This document shows, piece by piece, positions 42,115 to 51,848 of a DNA stretch of 64,000 nt. Position 1 is the stretch's first letter, and the number at the start of each line of letters is the position of its first letter. Source of the stretch: Hydrogenophilales bacterium (GTDB lineage Bacteria; Pseudomonadota; Gammaproteobacteria; Burkholderiales; Thiobacillaceae); contig JAGXGM010000036.1 of assembly GCA_024636675.1 (NCBI GenBank), positions 1 to 64,000 on the forward strand, given 5' to 3'. The position numbers and the translations under genes are program-made. Below the pieces are notes generated by a model. That model did not search any database. It saw only the letters and a program-made list of their open reading frames with translations, and had not been told where the DNA came from.

Positions 42115-45100
42115 AGGGCTAAAGGCAGGACGAAATGGAAAATACCGCCGGGACTATGGGGCTCGACCCATAGCCGGCCACCGTGGGCCTCGATCAGGCT
42201 GCGGCTGATGCGCAGCCCCACCCCCAGCCCATATTCCTTGCGGCTGGAAAATGGCTCGAATACCTTTTCAATCATCGATGCATCGATGCCCGGGCCGCTG
42301 TCGATGACGCTGACCTGGGCCATGTCTCCAACCCGTCGCGTGGTCAGGGTAATGTTGCCCTTTTCCATGTCACTATCGCGGATGGCATCGATGGCGTTGC
42401 GCAGCAGGTTGAGCAGCACCTGCTCAATGTGCACATCCACTCCCATCACCTGCGGCAGCGTCTCGTCGAGCTTGAACGCGATCTCGATTCCCCGGCTGCG
42501 GGCCTTCGATGCCATCAGGATGTTGGTGCTGCGCATCACGGCATTCAGGTCCATCGGTACCGGGTCAAGTTTGCCGCGGCCGACGAACGCGCGCATATGG
42601 CGGATGGCTTCACCGGCACGCAGGGATTGCTGGCTGATCTGCTTCAGGTTGCGCGTCAGCTTGTCCTGCGCCAGCGGCCCCTGGTCCAGCAGTTGCAGCC
42701 CGGCCTCGGCATAGGTTGCAATGGCGGCGAGCGGCTGGTTGAGCTCGTGGGCGAGCAGGGTCGCCAGTTCGTTGGCGGTCTGCAGGCGCTGCAGGCGGGA
42801 GGCCTCCTCCAGCATTTCACGTGCCCGGTACTCGGCAGCACGCTGTTCGGTGATATCGATGCCGGTGCCGATGATGTACTGAACCTGTCCCGTCTCGTCG
42901 CGCAGCACGGAGTTGCACCAGCTGATCAGGCGCATTGAGCCATCCCGGCCTATCCAGTGGTTCTCGTGCTGGACATGGTCCTCACCGGCGCGCAGCTGAT
43001 CGGTGACGCCGCGCACTCCGCCCTGTTCGTCGGCGGGAATCAGGCTTTGCCATTTTGTAGTGCCCTGGAATTCGGCAAAGTCATGGCCCGTCGTGGTGTT
43101 GCAGGCCGTGTTGAAGCGGACCACCCGCTCGTCGGTGTCGACCACGAGAATCAGGGCGGCCGCCGTATTCAGGATGGCGGCAATGAAATTGCGCTCGTTC
43201 TGCAGTTGCACACTGTTCTTGCTCACCCGCTGCTCGAGCTGCGCTGTCATCTCGCGCAATTCCAGTTCAGTCCGCTTGAGCACGGTGATGTCGGTCAGGC
43301 TCAGCACCGCGCCGCTGATGTGGTTGCCCGCGGTTCGGTAGGGGGTGATGCGGCGCAAAAACCATTGCTCACCATCGCGCGACACTTCGCGCTCGCAGGG
43401 CACCAGATCCTGCAGCACCCGATCGATATCCCGCTTCAATTCCGGATCTTCGAAACGGGTGGTGATGTGGTCGATGGGACGGCCGACGTCGGTGTCGATC
43501 AGGTTGAACAGGCGGGTGGCGCTGGGCGTGAAGCGCTGGATGGAGCGGTCCGTCCCGAGAAACAGGGTGGCGTTGTCGACGCTGGCCAGCAGGTTGGTCA
43601 TGTCGTCGTTGGCGCTTTCCAGCTCGTCCACCTTGTCGCGCAGCTGGGAATTGACCATGCTCAGTTCCTCGTTGAGCGACTGCAGCTCCTCCTTGGAAGT
43701 CTCCAGCTCCTCGTTGGTGGACTGCAGCTCCTCGTTCATCGACATGACTTCCTCATTGGAAGCCTTGAGTTCCTCGTTGCTGCTTTCCAGTTCCTCGATG
43801 GTGTCCTGCAGTTCCTCGCGCGAGGTTTTCAGTTCGTACTCCAGCTGGCGCACCAGCTGTTCGTCGGTCTTGGCCAGTCCGGCGCCCGCGGTCGCTTCCT
43901 GATCCGCCTTCGGCTCGTCCTGGAAAACAACCAGCAGCTGTCGTTCGTCTGCCTGCTTGCCCGGCAGCGGCTGAACCGACAGGCGCACCATGACAAAATG
44001 TCCTGCGCGCTTGATGCGAATGCCGTTGACGTCGACCCGCGTCTCTTCATTGATGACCTGGATCACCGCGGCGCGGATACGCGGCCGCAAGGCCGCCAGG
44101 GCCAGGGTCAGCAGGTCCTGCGACGGCGGGCCGCCGGGCTGCTGCAGATACAGCTGCGTCGGTCCCGAGTAATGCAGCACTTCGTAGCGCCGGTTGATTA
44201 CCACGGCGGCGGGCGCGTATTCCTCCAGCAGGATCTTGCGGGTCAGTTCGCTCAGGTTCTTGTGCTGGGCCGGGTCCGATGGGGCCGCCGGCTGCGGGTC
44301 GTTCCTCCGCGTGCCGACCTGAATCGGAAAGCCGGCCCGGGTCAGACGCCCCGTATGCACGCGGTGGAAGATGCGCCACTTTTTGGAGACCGGCCGGTAG
44401 AGTTCGGTATGCTTGCCGATGCTCTCCGAGGAGCCGAGGATCAGGTAACCGCCCTCGTTGAGGGCGAAATGGAACAACTGCAGGAGCTTCTGCTGCACCT
44501 CCGGCTCCAGATAAATCAGCAGATTGCGGCAGCTCACCATTTCCAGCTTGGAGAAAGGGGCATCGGACAGGATGTTCTGCGACGCAAACAGCACGGTTTC
44601 CCGCAACTGCTTGCTCACCTGCCAGTGGCCGGCATCGGCCCGGTTGAAGAATCGCCCCAGCTGCTGGCGCGATAGGTCGGCCACCAGCGCATCCGAATAG
44701 ATGCCGCGGCGGCCCACTTCGAGGGCGTCCTCGTCCACATCGGTGGCAAAGACCTGGATCGGGCAGGCCTTGCCCATCGCGGTGACGCGCTCGATCAGCA
44801 GCATGGCGATCGAGTAGGCCTCCTCTCCGGTGGCACAGCCGGCCACCCATACCCGTATCGGGGCGTCCGTATCGCGCGCCTCGATCAGTTCGGGCAGCAC
44901 CTGGGTCTCCAGCAGCTGGAACATCTCGGGATCGCGAAAAAAGCTGGTCACGCTGATCAGCAGATCCTTGCCAAGCTTGCTGAGTTCTTCCGGCTGCTCA
45001 CGCAGTAGCGCCAGATAGTCGGCGAGCCGCTCCAGGTGGTTGAGCCCCATGCGCCGCAGCACGCGGCGCAGCAACATGCGCTTGCGGTAGGCGCGGAAAT

Positions 45101-45878
45101 CGAATTTGGTACGCGCCCGCAGCAGGGAAAGGATTTGCTTCAGATCGTTCTGGGCGGCGGTTTCTTCGGGCAGCGCGGCGGCTCCGGCAACAAAGTGCCG
45201 CACGTATTTGAGCAGCTCTTCCGACATCCGGCCGGGCGGCAGCACGTAGTCCGCGAGCCCGGTGTCGACGGCTGAGCGCGGCATGGGGTCGTACCCGGCG
45301 CTGGATGGCTCCTGCACCATGACCATGCCGCCCTCGGCCTTGACGGCCTTGAGCCCCAGCGAGCCGTGGCTGCCGGTGCCGGACAGAATGATGCAGATGG
45401 CGCGTTCCTGCTGGTCCGCTGCCAGCGAGCGCAGGAAGGGATCGATGGCGGTCTGACCGACACCCCGGTCGGGAGGGGGGCTCAGATGGATAACACCCTT
45501 GTGCAGGGTCAGGTAACGATTGGGCGGGATGACGTAGACATGATTGGCTTCGAGCGTTTCACCCTCTTCGGCTTCCGTCACGGCCATGGCGGTTTGCTTG
45601 TCCAGCAACGGGGCCATCAGGCTTTCGTGCTTGGGATCAAGGTGCGGAATCAGCACGAAAGCGAGGCCGCTGCGCGCTGGCATTTCCTGGAAGAATTGCT
45701 TGAAGGCCTCCAGTCCGCCCGCCGAAGCGACTATGCCCACTACTGCCTGAAGCGGCTGCGCGGCGGTGTCTTGAGTCGGGGGCGACTGCGCAACCTTCCT
45801 GGGCCGGGCGGCGGGCTTGGCAGTCTCGGGCTTGACGAGGCCGGGTTTTTCCCTGGATGCGGCTTTTTTAACGGGCAT
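42111..45878 (-). CDS. CheB-CheR-PAS-histidine kinase fusion protein
   Basis: A 1255-residue multidomain sensor. Residues 45-235: CheB methylesterase-like domain with GIVASAGG (Ser52) and LIPHLDPKH (His79); where CheB has the catalytic Asp, SGTGSHGSLG shows His171. Residues 245-510: CheR methyltransferase with VAGCATGEEAYSIAM and a SCRNLLIYL motif. Residues about 670-770: a long coiled coil rich in SSNEELKASNEE. Then two PAS domains (about 775-890 and 905-1010) and a FixL-type kinase with LLAHELNQPLAA (His1044) and an HATPase domain with DSGPGID. No membrane helix, so it is cytoplasmic. The response regulator follows with ATGA overlap. Confidence 0.92.
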   Translation of the reverse strand: MPVKKAASREKPGLVKPETAKPAARPRKVAQSPPTQDTAAQPLQAVVGIVASAGGLEAFKQFFQEMPARSGLAFVLIPHLDPKHESLMAPLLDKQTAMAVTEAEEGETLEANHVYVIPPNRYLTLHKGVIHLSPPPDRGVGQTAIDPFLRSLAADQQERAICIILSGTGSHGSLGLKAVKAEGGMVMVQEPSSAGYDPMPRSAVDTGLADYVLPPGRMSEELLKYVRHFVAGAAALPEETAAQNDLKQILSLLRARTKFDFRAYRKRMLLRRVLRRMGLNHLERLADYLALLREQPEELSKLGKDLLISVTSFFRDPEMFQLLETQVLPELIEARDTDAPIRVWVAGCATGEEAYSIAMLLIERVTAMGKACPIQVFATDVDEDALEVGRRGIYSDALVADLSRQQLGRFFNRADAGHWQVSKQLRETVLFASQNILSDAPFSKLEMVSCRNLLIYLEPEVQQKLLQLFHFALNEGGYLILGSSESIGKHTELYRPVSKKWRIFHRVHTGRLTRAGFPIQVGTRRNDPQPAAPSDPAQHKNLSELTRKILLEEYAPAAVVINRRYEVLHYSGPTQLYLQQPGGPPSQDLLTLALAALRPRIRAAVIQVINEETRVDVNGIRIKRAGHFVMVRLSVQPLPGKQADERQLLVVFQDEPKADQEATAGAGLAKTDEQLVRQLEYELKTSREELQDTIEELESSNEELKASNEEVMSMNEELQSTNEELETSKEELQSLNEELSMVNSQLRDKVDELESANDDMTNLLASVDNATLFLGTDRSIQRFTPSATRLFNLIDTDVGRPIDHITTRFEDPELKRDIDRVLQDLVPCEREVSRDGEQWFLRRITPYRTAGNHISGAVLSLTDITVLKRTELELREMTAQLEQRVSKNSVQLQNERNFIAAILNTAAALILVVDTDERVVRFNTACNTTTGHDFAEFQGTTKWQSLIPADEQGGVRGVTDQLRAGEDHVQHENHWIGRDGSMRLISWCNSVLRDETGQVQYIIGTGIDITEQRAAEYRAREMLEEASRLQRLQTANELATLLAHELNQPLAAIATYAEAGLQLLDQGPLAQDKLTRNLKQISQQSLRAGEAIRHMRAFVGRGKLDPVPMDLNAVMRSTNILMASKARSRGIEIAFKLDETLPQVMGVDVHIEQVLLNLLRNAIDAIRDSDMEKGNITLTTRRVGDMAQVSVIDSGPGIDASMIEKVFEPFSSRKEYGLGVGLRISRSLIEAHGGRLWVEPHSPGGIFHFVLPLAL

Positions 45879-46219
45879 GTATCAGAAAGCGAAGTAGTGA
45901 AACATCAAGGCCATTCAGTCCCCTGGCATTCAATCTGAAACGGACCTTCGGCATTGTCATTGAACAAACCGAGTGAACACTAACGCTAATGATAGTAACA
46001 AAATAATATTGCCTGCGTGAAGTCGCGATACCGGGGCGCGACACGCCATGAAAACGACGGGATGCATGACATGGCTATGGGATCCTGCTCGCTCGCAACA
46101 CAAAGCCAGGCCTGCACTGCGACAGGTCCGCTCACGAATCCGCGTAGTCCCAAATGAATGCCGCAATCCGGAAATCCTTCATATAGTGAAATCAGGACAC
46201 CTTGACCAAGGAGATTGCG
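45879..46219. other. Divergent intergenic region
   Basis: This 341-base stretch lies between the large kinase gene (minus) and the GYD gene (plus). It is AT-rich near 45975-46010 (GATAGTAACAAAATAATATT), which suits a promoter. I see no gene, RNA or terminator in it. Confidence 0.5.
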
Positions 46220-46525
46220 ATGCCCGTTTTTATCATGCTCACCCGACTCTCGCTCGAAGTGCTGCGCAACCCCCAGACGCTGGAAGATCTCGAACGCGAG
46301 GCAATGGAACGTATCCGCACAGCCTGTCCCGAGGCGGAATGGCTGCACAGCTACGCCGTGCTCGGCCCGTATGATTATGTGGATATTTTCAAAGCGCCCG
46401 ACAATGAAACGGCGACCCGGGTTTCGGCCCTGATCCGGACGTTTGGACGCGCCCATTCCGAGATCTGGCCTGCCACCGAGTGGGCGCAGTTCAAGGACAT
46501 CCTGCGCAGCCTTCCGTCGCAGTGA
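46220..46525 (+). CDS. GYD-domain protein
   Basis: A 101-residue protein with the GYD fold: [47 protein letters not shown] proteins are small ferredoxin-like-fold proteins of unknown function. The start at 46220 is chosen because AAGGAGA precedes it; an ATG six codons upstream is less likely. A small gene follows 17 bases later. Confidence 0.85.
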   Translation: MPVFIMLTRLSLEVLRNPQTLEDLEREAMERIRTACPEAEWLHSYAVLGPYDYVDIFKAPDNETATRVSALIRTFGRAHSEIWPATEWAQFKDILRSLPSQ

Positions 46526-46542
46526 ATCCGGTCGCATAGAAA

Positions 46543-46758
46543 ATGAACCTGGACGCCATGCAGCGCCAGGAATGGCTGCGGCTTCAAGCCAGGCTCGAAG
46601 CGTTCGAGGCGCTCAAGGCCGTATTCGAACCCTGGCTGATGGAGGAACGCGATGCCTCGGCCCGCGAGGCGCTGAGCAACGTTATATTTCATCTGGATGC
46701 GGAAATCGTCGAGCAACGTCGCCGCCTCGATGCATTGGGTCGCGCCGGACCGGAATGA
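46543..46758 (+). CDS. Small helical protein of unknown function
   Basis: A 71-residue, charged, probably all-helical protein (QRQEWLRLQARLEAFEALKA, EIVEQRRRLDALG) that may form a helical hairpin or coiled coil. No membrane segment or signal peptide. It follows the GYD gene in the same direction and is probably in one transcript with it. The ribosome binding site is weak. Confidence 0.55.
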   Translation: MNLDAMQRQEWLRLQARLEAFEALKAVFEPWLMEERDASAREALSNVIFHLDAEIVEQRRRLDALGRAGPE

Positions 46759-46876
46759 CAGTGCAGCCCGTTTTTTCAGCAGGGTTTCAGCCGGGCTACG
46801 CCAGGAAAGCCCTGGTTGTTAAACGGAAAAACATTGCCAACAGCCATTGCAGGCAGCCTGTTCCGCATAACTTTTC

Positions 46877-47164
46877 TTACACGCCCCCTTGCTTGGTGGG
46901 CGGACTGTGGTCCACGTCGTACCCCCCAGTCAGGGCATGAAGCGCGGTAAGAATTCTCGACAACGGAGAAGCTTCGCCCCCCGTCATCCCCTCTTCTTCG
47001 GCGACGGCAAGCTCGCTGGCATCGTAGGCCCAGGATCGCAATAGCTCGATTTTCTGATCCCGCGTCAAATCCGGGGAGTCGCGTAGCGCTTCCGGGTTGG
47101 CGAATACCGAACCAGGATCGAGCCGCGCCTGTTCGAGATCGATTTCATGCTTTTTTTCGGTCAT
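46877..47164 (-). CDS. Small acidic protein of unknown function
   Basis: A 95-residue protein, MTEKKHEIDLEQARLDPGSV, with DLTRDQKIELLRSWAYDASELAVAEEEGM. The pattern of a conserved LTRDQKIELLRSW core with an acidic tail resembles small stress-associated proteins often annotated as hypothetical. I chose the ATG at 47164 because GGAGCG lies upstream; an in-frame ATG at 47287 exists. It is convergent with the small helical gene. Confidence 0.65.
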   Translation of the reverse strand: MTEKKHEIDLEQARLDPGSVFANPEALRDSPDLTRDQKIELLRSWAYDASELAVAEEEGMTGGEASPLSRILTALHALTGGYDVDHSPPTKQGGV

Positions 47165-47407
47165 TTTTCGTATCGCTCCATACACGGCAGCATGCTTCAC
47201 GCTGCGCTGCAACAGCTTCCAGAATAGACGCTGCGCACCGGAATTTCTCGCGCTGTCTATATTGAAAGAAGGGCGAATGTCGGTCATCCCGGTGAAGGCG
47301 ACTCGAACCCTTTTATTGAGCGCATTGACCGGAGAAGGACAGCGCCCGCCAAATCTTCCGCTCTGATTCGATTTGCATCACCGGAATTACACCAAGGAGA
47401 GACAAGC

Positions 47408-47914
47408 ATGAGACGAATCTATTTCCTGGCACCCAATATGGAAATCTCCAAAAAGGTCGTTGAAGAATTATTGCTGGCGCAGATCGAGGCGCGGCATATC
47501 CATGTTCTTGCGAAGGAGGGCACGTCCATGGAAGACCTGCCGGAAGCATCGCATCTGCAGAAATCCGACCTGATCCCCGCACTCGAGCAGGGTCTAGCCG
47601 TGGGGGGGGCGACGGGCATGCTGGTCGGCCTCGCCGCGGTGGCCCTGCCGGGCGTGCCGGTGCTGGCCGGCGGCGCGTTACTGGTGACGACCCTTACGGG
47701 CGCCGGCTTCGGCGCATGGGTGTCGGGCATGATCGGCACCAGCGTCGACAATCGCCGCATCCAGCAGTTCGAGGAAGCCATTGAAAAAGGCGAGTTCCTG
47801 TTTATGGTCGATGTGCCCAAGGATCAGGTCGAGGAAATCGAAACCCTCATCACGGCGCACCACCCCGATGCCGAGTTCGGCGGCATCGAACCCGCAAAGC
47901 CGGCTTTCCCTTGA
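47408..47914 (+). CDS. DUF1269-like membrane protein
   Basis: A 168-residue protein with an N-terminal ferredoxin-like part (RRIYFLAPNMEISKKVVEELL), a Gly/Ala-rich pair of membrane helices (about 62-112, GGATGMLVGLAAVALPG and GAGFGAWVSGMIG) and a C-terminal part FMVDVPKDQVEEIETLI. This matches DUF1269-type proteins, whose function is unknown. The start follows AAGGAGAG. Confidence 0.82.
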   Translation: MRRIYFLAPNMEISKKVVEELLLAQIEARHIHVLAKEGTSMEDLPEASHLQKSDLIPALEQGLAVGGATGMLVGLAAVALPGVPVLAGGALLVTTLTGAGFGAWVSGMIGTSVDNRRIQQFEEAIEKGEFLFMVDVPKDQVEEIETLITAHHPDAEFGGIEPAKPAFP

Positions 47915-47993
47915 GGTTGCAACACACGCGCCGTGGTGCCGCACCCCCGGCCCAATAGGCGGCCGGTCCGATCGGCATCTGCTCCCCCGGGGC

Positions 47994-48542
47994 TTATAGC
48001 GGAATGTGATGCTGGCCGATACTCACGCGCTTGGCCTGCGGGCCCTCGGCGGCCATTTCCTCGATGAATTTCACCTCGTCCCCCGGGTTGAGCTGGTCGA
48101 GGGTGGTGTTCACCAGATTGTCGAAGCTGAAGTACAGCTCATCGCCGTCGGCGCGGCGAATGAACCCATAGCCATCCTCGGGGAAAAGACGTACCACCAG
48201 TCCGGTGTATTCCTGCGGATGGGTCTTGATCTCGCGGCGCAGGCGCTGGGCGTATTCCTCGAGCTGGCGTTTGGCGGCATCGAAAGCATCGCGCAGCGCG
48301 ACATACGCGTCTTCGTGCTCGTCGCGGTTCACCACGATTTCGCTTCCCGGTACGCCAATATCGAGACGCACATTAAAAAGATTGCCCTGGTTCTTGTGCT
48401 GGTGCGGCAATTCCACTACCACCTGGCAGAACATGATCGGGTCGAAGAAAGTCTCCAGTTTGTCGGCTTTTTCCCGGATATGCGTCTCCAGCGCCTCGGA
48501 ATGTTCAAAGCCGCGAAACGTGATTTGAAGCGGTGTTTTCAT
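47994..48542 (-). CDS. Ribosome hibernation factor (HPF) domain fused to a cold-shock domain
   Basis: A 182-residue fusion. Residues 1-105 are an HPF/YfiA-type domain (LQITFRGFEHSEALETHIREKADKL, with DAYVALRDAFDAAKRQLEEYA). Residues 115-182 are a cold-shock domain (TGLVVRLFPEDGYGFIRRAD, ELYFSFDNLV). HPF-CSD proteins of this kind are usually found with stress or anaerobic survival genes. The start MKTPLQITF is chosen because AAAGGAAAA lies upstream. It should bind idle ribosomes, with the CSD adding RNA binding. Confidence 0.9.
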   Translation of the reverse strand: MKTPLQITFRGFEHSEALETHIREKADKLETFFDPIMFCQVVVELPHQHKNQGNLFNVRLDIGVPGSEIVVNRDEHEDAYVALRDAFDAAKRQLEEYAQRLRREIKTHPQEYTGLVVRLFPEDGYGFIRRADGDELYFSFDNLVNTTLDQLNPGDEVKFIEEMAAEGPQAKRVSIGQHHIPL

Positions 48543-48717
48543 TTCGTTTTCCTTTCGTTCAGGTTGTTGAAAATACGCTCGGCGACAATGAGCGTGGGCG
48601 TGATGCCGGATTTTTCCTTCGCTTGAACCACGCCTACCTTGTCTTCGATACAAACCAGCTCACAGCCAGATCATGGTCATACCTGGATCGTGTCCACGGG
48701 TGACGCGATCCAGGCTG

Positions 48718-49059
48718 TCATCGGGCCAGCACGACCGGGCATTCGATCGCATCCAGCATCCGCTCGAAACCGGTCTGACTGAGGAAGCGTTCGCGGCCGG
48801 CCAGCACCAGGCAGCCGGCCCGTTCGCGGCGGGCCGCCTGAACCAGGCTGTCCCCCTCGATGGCATTCAGGCGCACGCACCGCCCGGCCGTCCCCCGCGC
48901 TTCCAGCACGGCCTGCGCGGCGGCACAGGCGGCGCGGTACGCGTCCTCGTCGCCGTCCTTGATCAGCAGCACCAATCCGGCGCCATTGCTGCGTGCCAGC
49001 ATGGCGGCTGTTTCCAGGCTGTGCGTGGAGGTCGACAGATCCTCGAACAGCACCAGCAC
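48718..49059 (-). pseudogene. 3' remnant of a universal stress protein gene
   Basis: The 113-codon frame, from a GTG at 49059, reads MLVLFEDLSTSTHSLETAAM and ends VLDAIECPVVLAR-like in DAIECPVVLAR, with CLVLAGRERFLSQ. It looks like the C-terminal part of a UspA-type protein whose N-terminus is missing. It overlaps, in another frame, the tail of the truncated Lon-type gene. The sequence before it belongs to the Lon gene, so a deletion probably joined the two. It may still be translated from the GTG. Confidence 0.6.
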
Positions 49060-50504
49060 CGGGCCCCGGGATCGAAAGGCCGCAACTTGTCCCTGCGCGC
49101 CATGGTGCCGATCAGGCGCGCGTACAGCAGGTCGTTGTCCGCATTGCGCACGACCTCGTCCTCGAAATCGGCCGCCACCTTGAACAGTTCGCTGAACTCG
49201 GGATCGTATTGCGCGAGCAGGTAATACAGCAGGCGGTTGCCGATCAGGATCACCTTGGCGTCGAGCGGGATCGGTTCAGGCTCCAGCGACACGGTGCTGA
49301 CCATGCTGACCATCTGGCCGATCGACTCGATGCGGATTTCGCGGGTGGACAGCGCGCGTTTGAGCCCCTCCCAGGAAAACGGCTGGGTCAGCAGCTTGTT
49401 GACATCCAGCAGCAGGTAGCCGCCGTTGGCCTGATGCAGCGCCCCCGGCTTGATCAGCAGGAAGTTGGTCACCAGCGCGCCGAACTGGGCAATATGCTCG
49501 ACCCGTCCGATCAGATTCTGATAAGTGGGATGCTCTTCGTAGACCACCGGTGCGCCATCGACCCCGTCTCTCCCCACCAGCAGGTTGACGCCAAAGCGAC
49601 TGAAGTCGGGGGGTTCGCTGGTGGCCGTGGCAAGCCCCTGAACGGCTTCCCTGGGATGGCGGAACTCGTCCATGTTTTCGATGACGTTCTGCTGCACCTC
49701 GCCCAGATAGCTGCACACCACCGGATATTCCGCATAGTCGCGGCGCAGATCATCGATCAGGTGGCCGACGGCGAACAGCACCGCCTCCTCGTTGAGCCTG
49801 CGCACCCGTTCAAGGCGTTCGCGCCGCCATTGGTGGACCTGGCGGATGACCTTCTCCAGCGTTTCCTGCAGAGTGCCGATGTCGCGTTCGATGCGCTCCT
49901 TCTCCTCCTGCGGCAGCTTCTCGTAGTCTTCCGGGCTCATCACATCGTCACCCTTCGCCGGCGCAAAGGAAAATCCGTTCGGCGTGCGCAGCAGGGTGAC
50001 ACCGAGCTTGCCCGCCTCCTCGCCCACTTCGACGAACGCCCGCGCCTGCCACTCGCCGTATTCCTCGTCGATCCGGGCGAGGCGACGACGGTATTCGTCG
50101 CCCTCGAACACCGCCGGAATCGTGGCCTTGAGTTCCGACACCAGCTGCTGCATGTCGGCGTGAAAGCGGGTGCCCAGGCCCGCAGGCAACTGAATCGCGT
50201 GCGGTTTGTGCGGTTGGTTGAAATTGTGGACGTAGCACCAGTCTGCGGGTCTGGCTTCCGCCCCCGCCCGTTGATCGAGCAACTGGCGGATCAGGTAGCG
50301 CTTGCCGCTGCCGGATTGCCCCATGACGTAGAGGTTGTAGCCCGCATGGCGCATACCGATGCCGAAATGCGCCGCGTCGATCGCCCGCATCTGGCCGATT
50401 CCCTGGGCCAGGTCGTCGAGTTCGGCGGTGGAGGTGAACGTGAAGCGGTCGGCATCACAGGCGCGATACAGGCGGTCGGGAGCAAGCGACGAAATCGGGT
50501 TCAT
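48963..50504 (-). pseudogene. Lon-type ATPase truncated by deletion (protease domain lost)
   Basis: The 513-codon frame starts like the LonB-type AAA_32 proteases of about 800 residues: LAPDRLYRACDADRF, Walker A GQSGSGKRYLI (about residues 62-71), a helical insertion (160-245) and Walker B NGGYLLLDVNKLL. It proceeds normally to ARRDKLRPFD at residue 478 (about 49073) and then runs as a Cys/Trp/Pro-rich tail in the wrong frame over the Usp remnant. The Lon peptidase domain with the Ser-Lys dyad is missing. So it is either a pseudogene or an ATPase-only protein. Its start overlaps a small upstream frame. Confidence 0.82.
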
Positions 50505-50752
50505 GCTTTCAATTTAGTCGCTGTGAAAGGATTGTGTTCTGCGGTCGGTCTCGGCTCGTCGGAAGAAAAGTGCAGCTGCTCCAGATAGTCCAGCGATTGT
50601 TCGCGTCCTGCCGCCAGCAGAAAACCGCGCCCCGGCGCAGCCGGCGCAGAAGAACGCGAATACGGCAGTCTTTCGCCATGCCGGCGTCGTGATAGATAAC
50701 CCTGCAGCAGGGTGAGCTGGCAAAAGATCGGTGAGCAGGACGCTGTGGGCAA
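50501..50752 (-). CDS. Small ORF before the Lon-type gene, uncertain
   Basis: An 83-codon frame that ends with ATGA overlapping the Lon-type start (SLDYLEQLHFSSDEPRPTAEH near its end looks coding). Its N-terminal part (CQLTLLQGYLSRRRHGERL) looks random, so only the last 40 codons may be real. It lies right after the nicotinamidase gene. No known domain. Another frame, 50514-50759, starts at the nicotinamidase stop and is not better supported. Confidence 0.3.
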   Translation of the reverse strand: MPTASCSPIFCQLTLLQGYLSRRRHGERLPYSRSSAPAAPGRGFLLAAGREQSLDYLEQLHFSSDEPRPTAEHNPFTATKLKA

Positions 50753-50755
50753 GGC

Positions 50756-51370
50756 TCATGCAGCCAGGCTGTCCAGCGCGATGAACTGCGCGCCGAGACT
50801 GGCCATCTCCGCCTCGGCGCGTTCGCCGTCGCCGGGCCGGAGATCCACCGCGCGGATCGCGTCGGCCAGCACGAACACCTCGTAGCCAAGCCGTCGGGCA
50901 TCCCGCACCGTGTTGAGCACGCAGTAATCCGTGGGCAGACCGCCGACGAACAGGCGGCGGATGCCGGCCGCGCGCAGGCGGCTGTCCAGATCGGTGCCCT
51001 GGAAGCCGGAATAGGCTTCACGATCCCGCGAAGTCGCCTTGGAGATCACCGGGGTGTCGGGCGGCAGCGTGAGCGCCGCCGCGAAATCGGCGCCGTGCGT
51101 GCCCGCCACGCAATGGACCGGCCATGGCCCGCCCTGCGCGTGGAAGGAGCGGTGCCGCAAGGGGCGCCAGTCGCGGGTGGCGAAGACCGGCACACCCTGC
51201 GCCTGGAATGCGTCGATATAGTGGTTGAGCACCGGCACCACCTCGTCGCCGCCTGCCACCGCCAGGGCGCCGCCCGGCAGGAAATCGTTCTGGATGTCGG
51301 TGACCAGCAGCACGTCGCCGGGCTGCGGCTGCCAGCGTTGTCGTTTGGATGATGCGGTTGCAGCGTTCAT
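50756..51370 (-). CDS. pncA: Nicotinamidase/isochorismatase-family hydrolase
   Basis: A 204-residue cysteine hydrolase with the nicotinamidase triad: Asp in [10 protein letters not shown], Lys in VISKATS and Cys in [11 protein letters not shown]. Nicotinamidase makes nicotinate for NAD salvage. The metal site Asp-x-His-His appears as [14 protein letters not shown]. The ATG at 51370 follows GAGAGGAAAG. PRPP for the next NAD-salvage step could come from the synthetase at 51849. Confidence 0.9.
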   Translation of the reverse strand: MNAATASSKRQRWQPQPGDVLLVTDIQNDFLPGGALAVAGGDEVVPVLNHYIDAFQAQGVPVFATRDWRPLRHRSFHAQGGPWPVHCVAGTHGADFAAALTLPPDTPVISKATSRDREAYSGFQGTDLDSRLRAAGIRRLFVGGLPTDYCVLNTVRDARRLGYEVFVLADAIRAVDLRPGDGERAEAEMASLGAQFIALDSLAA

Positions 51371-51594
51371 GTCGGCTTTCCTCTCGCCCCGATGTGGGCA
51401 TGCGTCGAGCGGCGTCCGTCCGACTATCCAGTGTGTGACACTGGGTAAGCGCCGTTTGTTCGTTGCGGGCACCCGTGGCATTCGCGCGGGAAACAATCCA
51501 GAATACCCAGGGACACAAGCGCCACTGGAGTCAACGCCCCCTGGATCGCCACGGCCTGGCGGGCCTCGCGGTGACCCAATAAATCCGCGCGTCC

Positions 51595-51765
51595 CTAGTG
51601 CAATTCTTCGTCCTGATCGTGATGGAAAACCAGTTCTCCCAACTCGACCTGGACCGGTTCGCCCAGCGGCTGCCCGGCCACATCCACCGCCTGGAATCGC
51701 CACTGGCCATCTGCCAGCCAGCAGTAACCGAACTGCTCCTTGTGAAAGCATTCCTTGGGTTCCAT
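51595..51765 (-). CDS. Small protein of 56 residues
   Basis: A 56-codon frame, [20 protein letters not shown], continuing [20 protein letters not shown] and ending [13 protein letters not shown]. The acidic tail, codon use and even hydrophobic pattern suggest a real small soluble protein. It is transcribed away from the PRPP synthetase gene, 83 bases apart. Function unknown. A weak ribosome binding site (CAGGGCG) precedes it. Confidence 0.65.
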   Translation of the reverse strand: MEPKECFHKEQFGYCWLADGQWRFQAVDVAGQPLGEPVQVELGELVFHHDQDEELH

Positions 51766-51848
51766 GGTGGCGCCCTGATTGTCGGCAGATGCTCAATTTG
51801 AGTCTGGCATATTATGAAAATGCTGCCAGCCGTTATGAAGGAAACGCG

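Noticed and set aside
42957-44675. 572-codon plus-strand frame opposite the kinase gene
   Set aside because: Leu/Val/Gln-rich antisense of the coiled-coil and PAS part of the kinase; no separate evidence.
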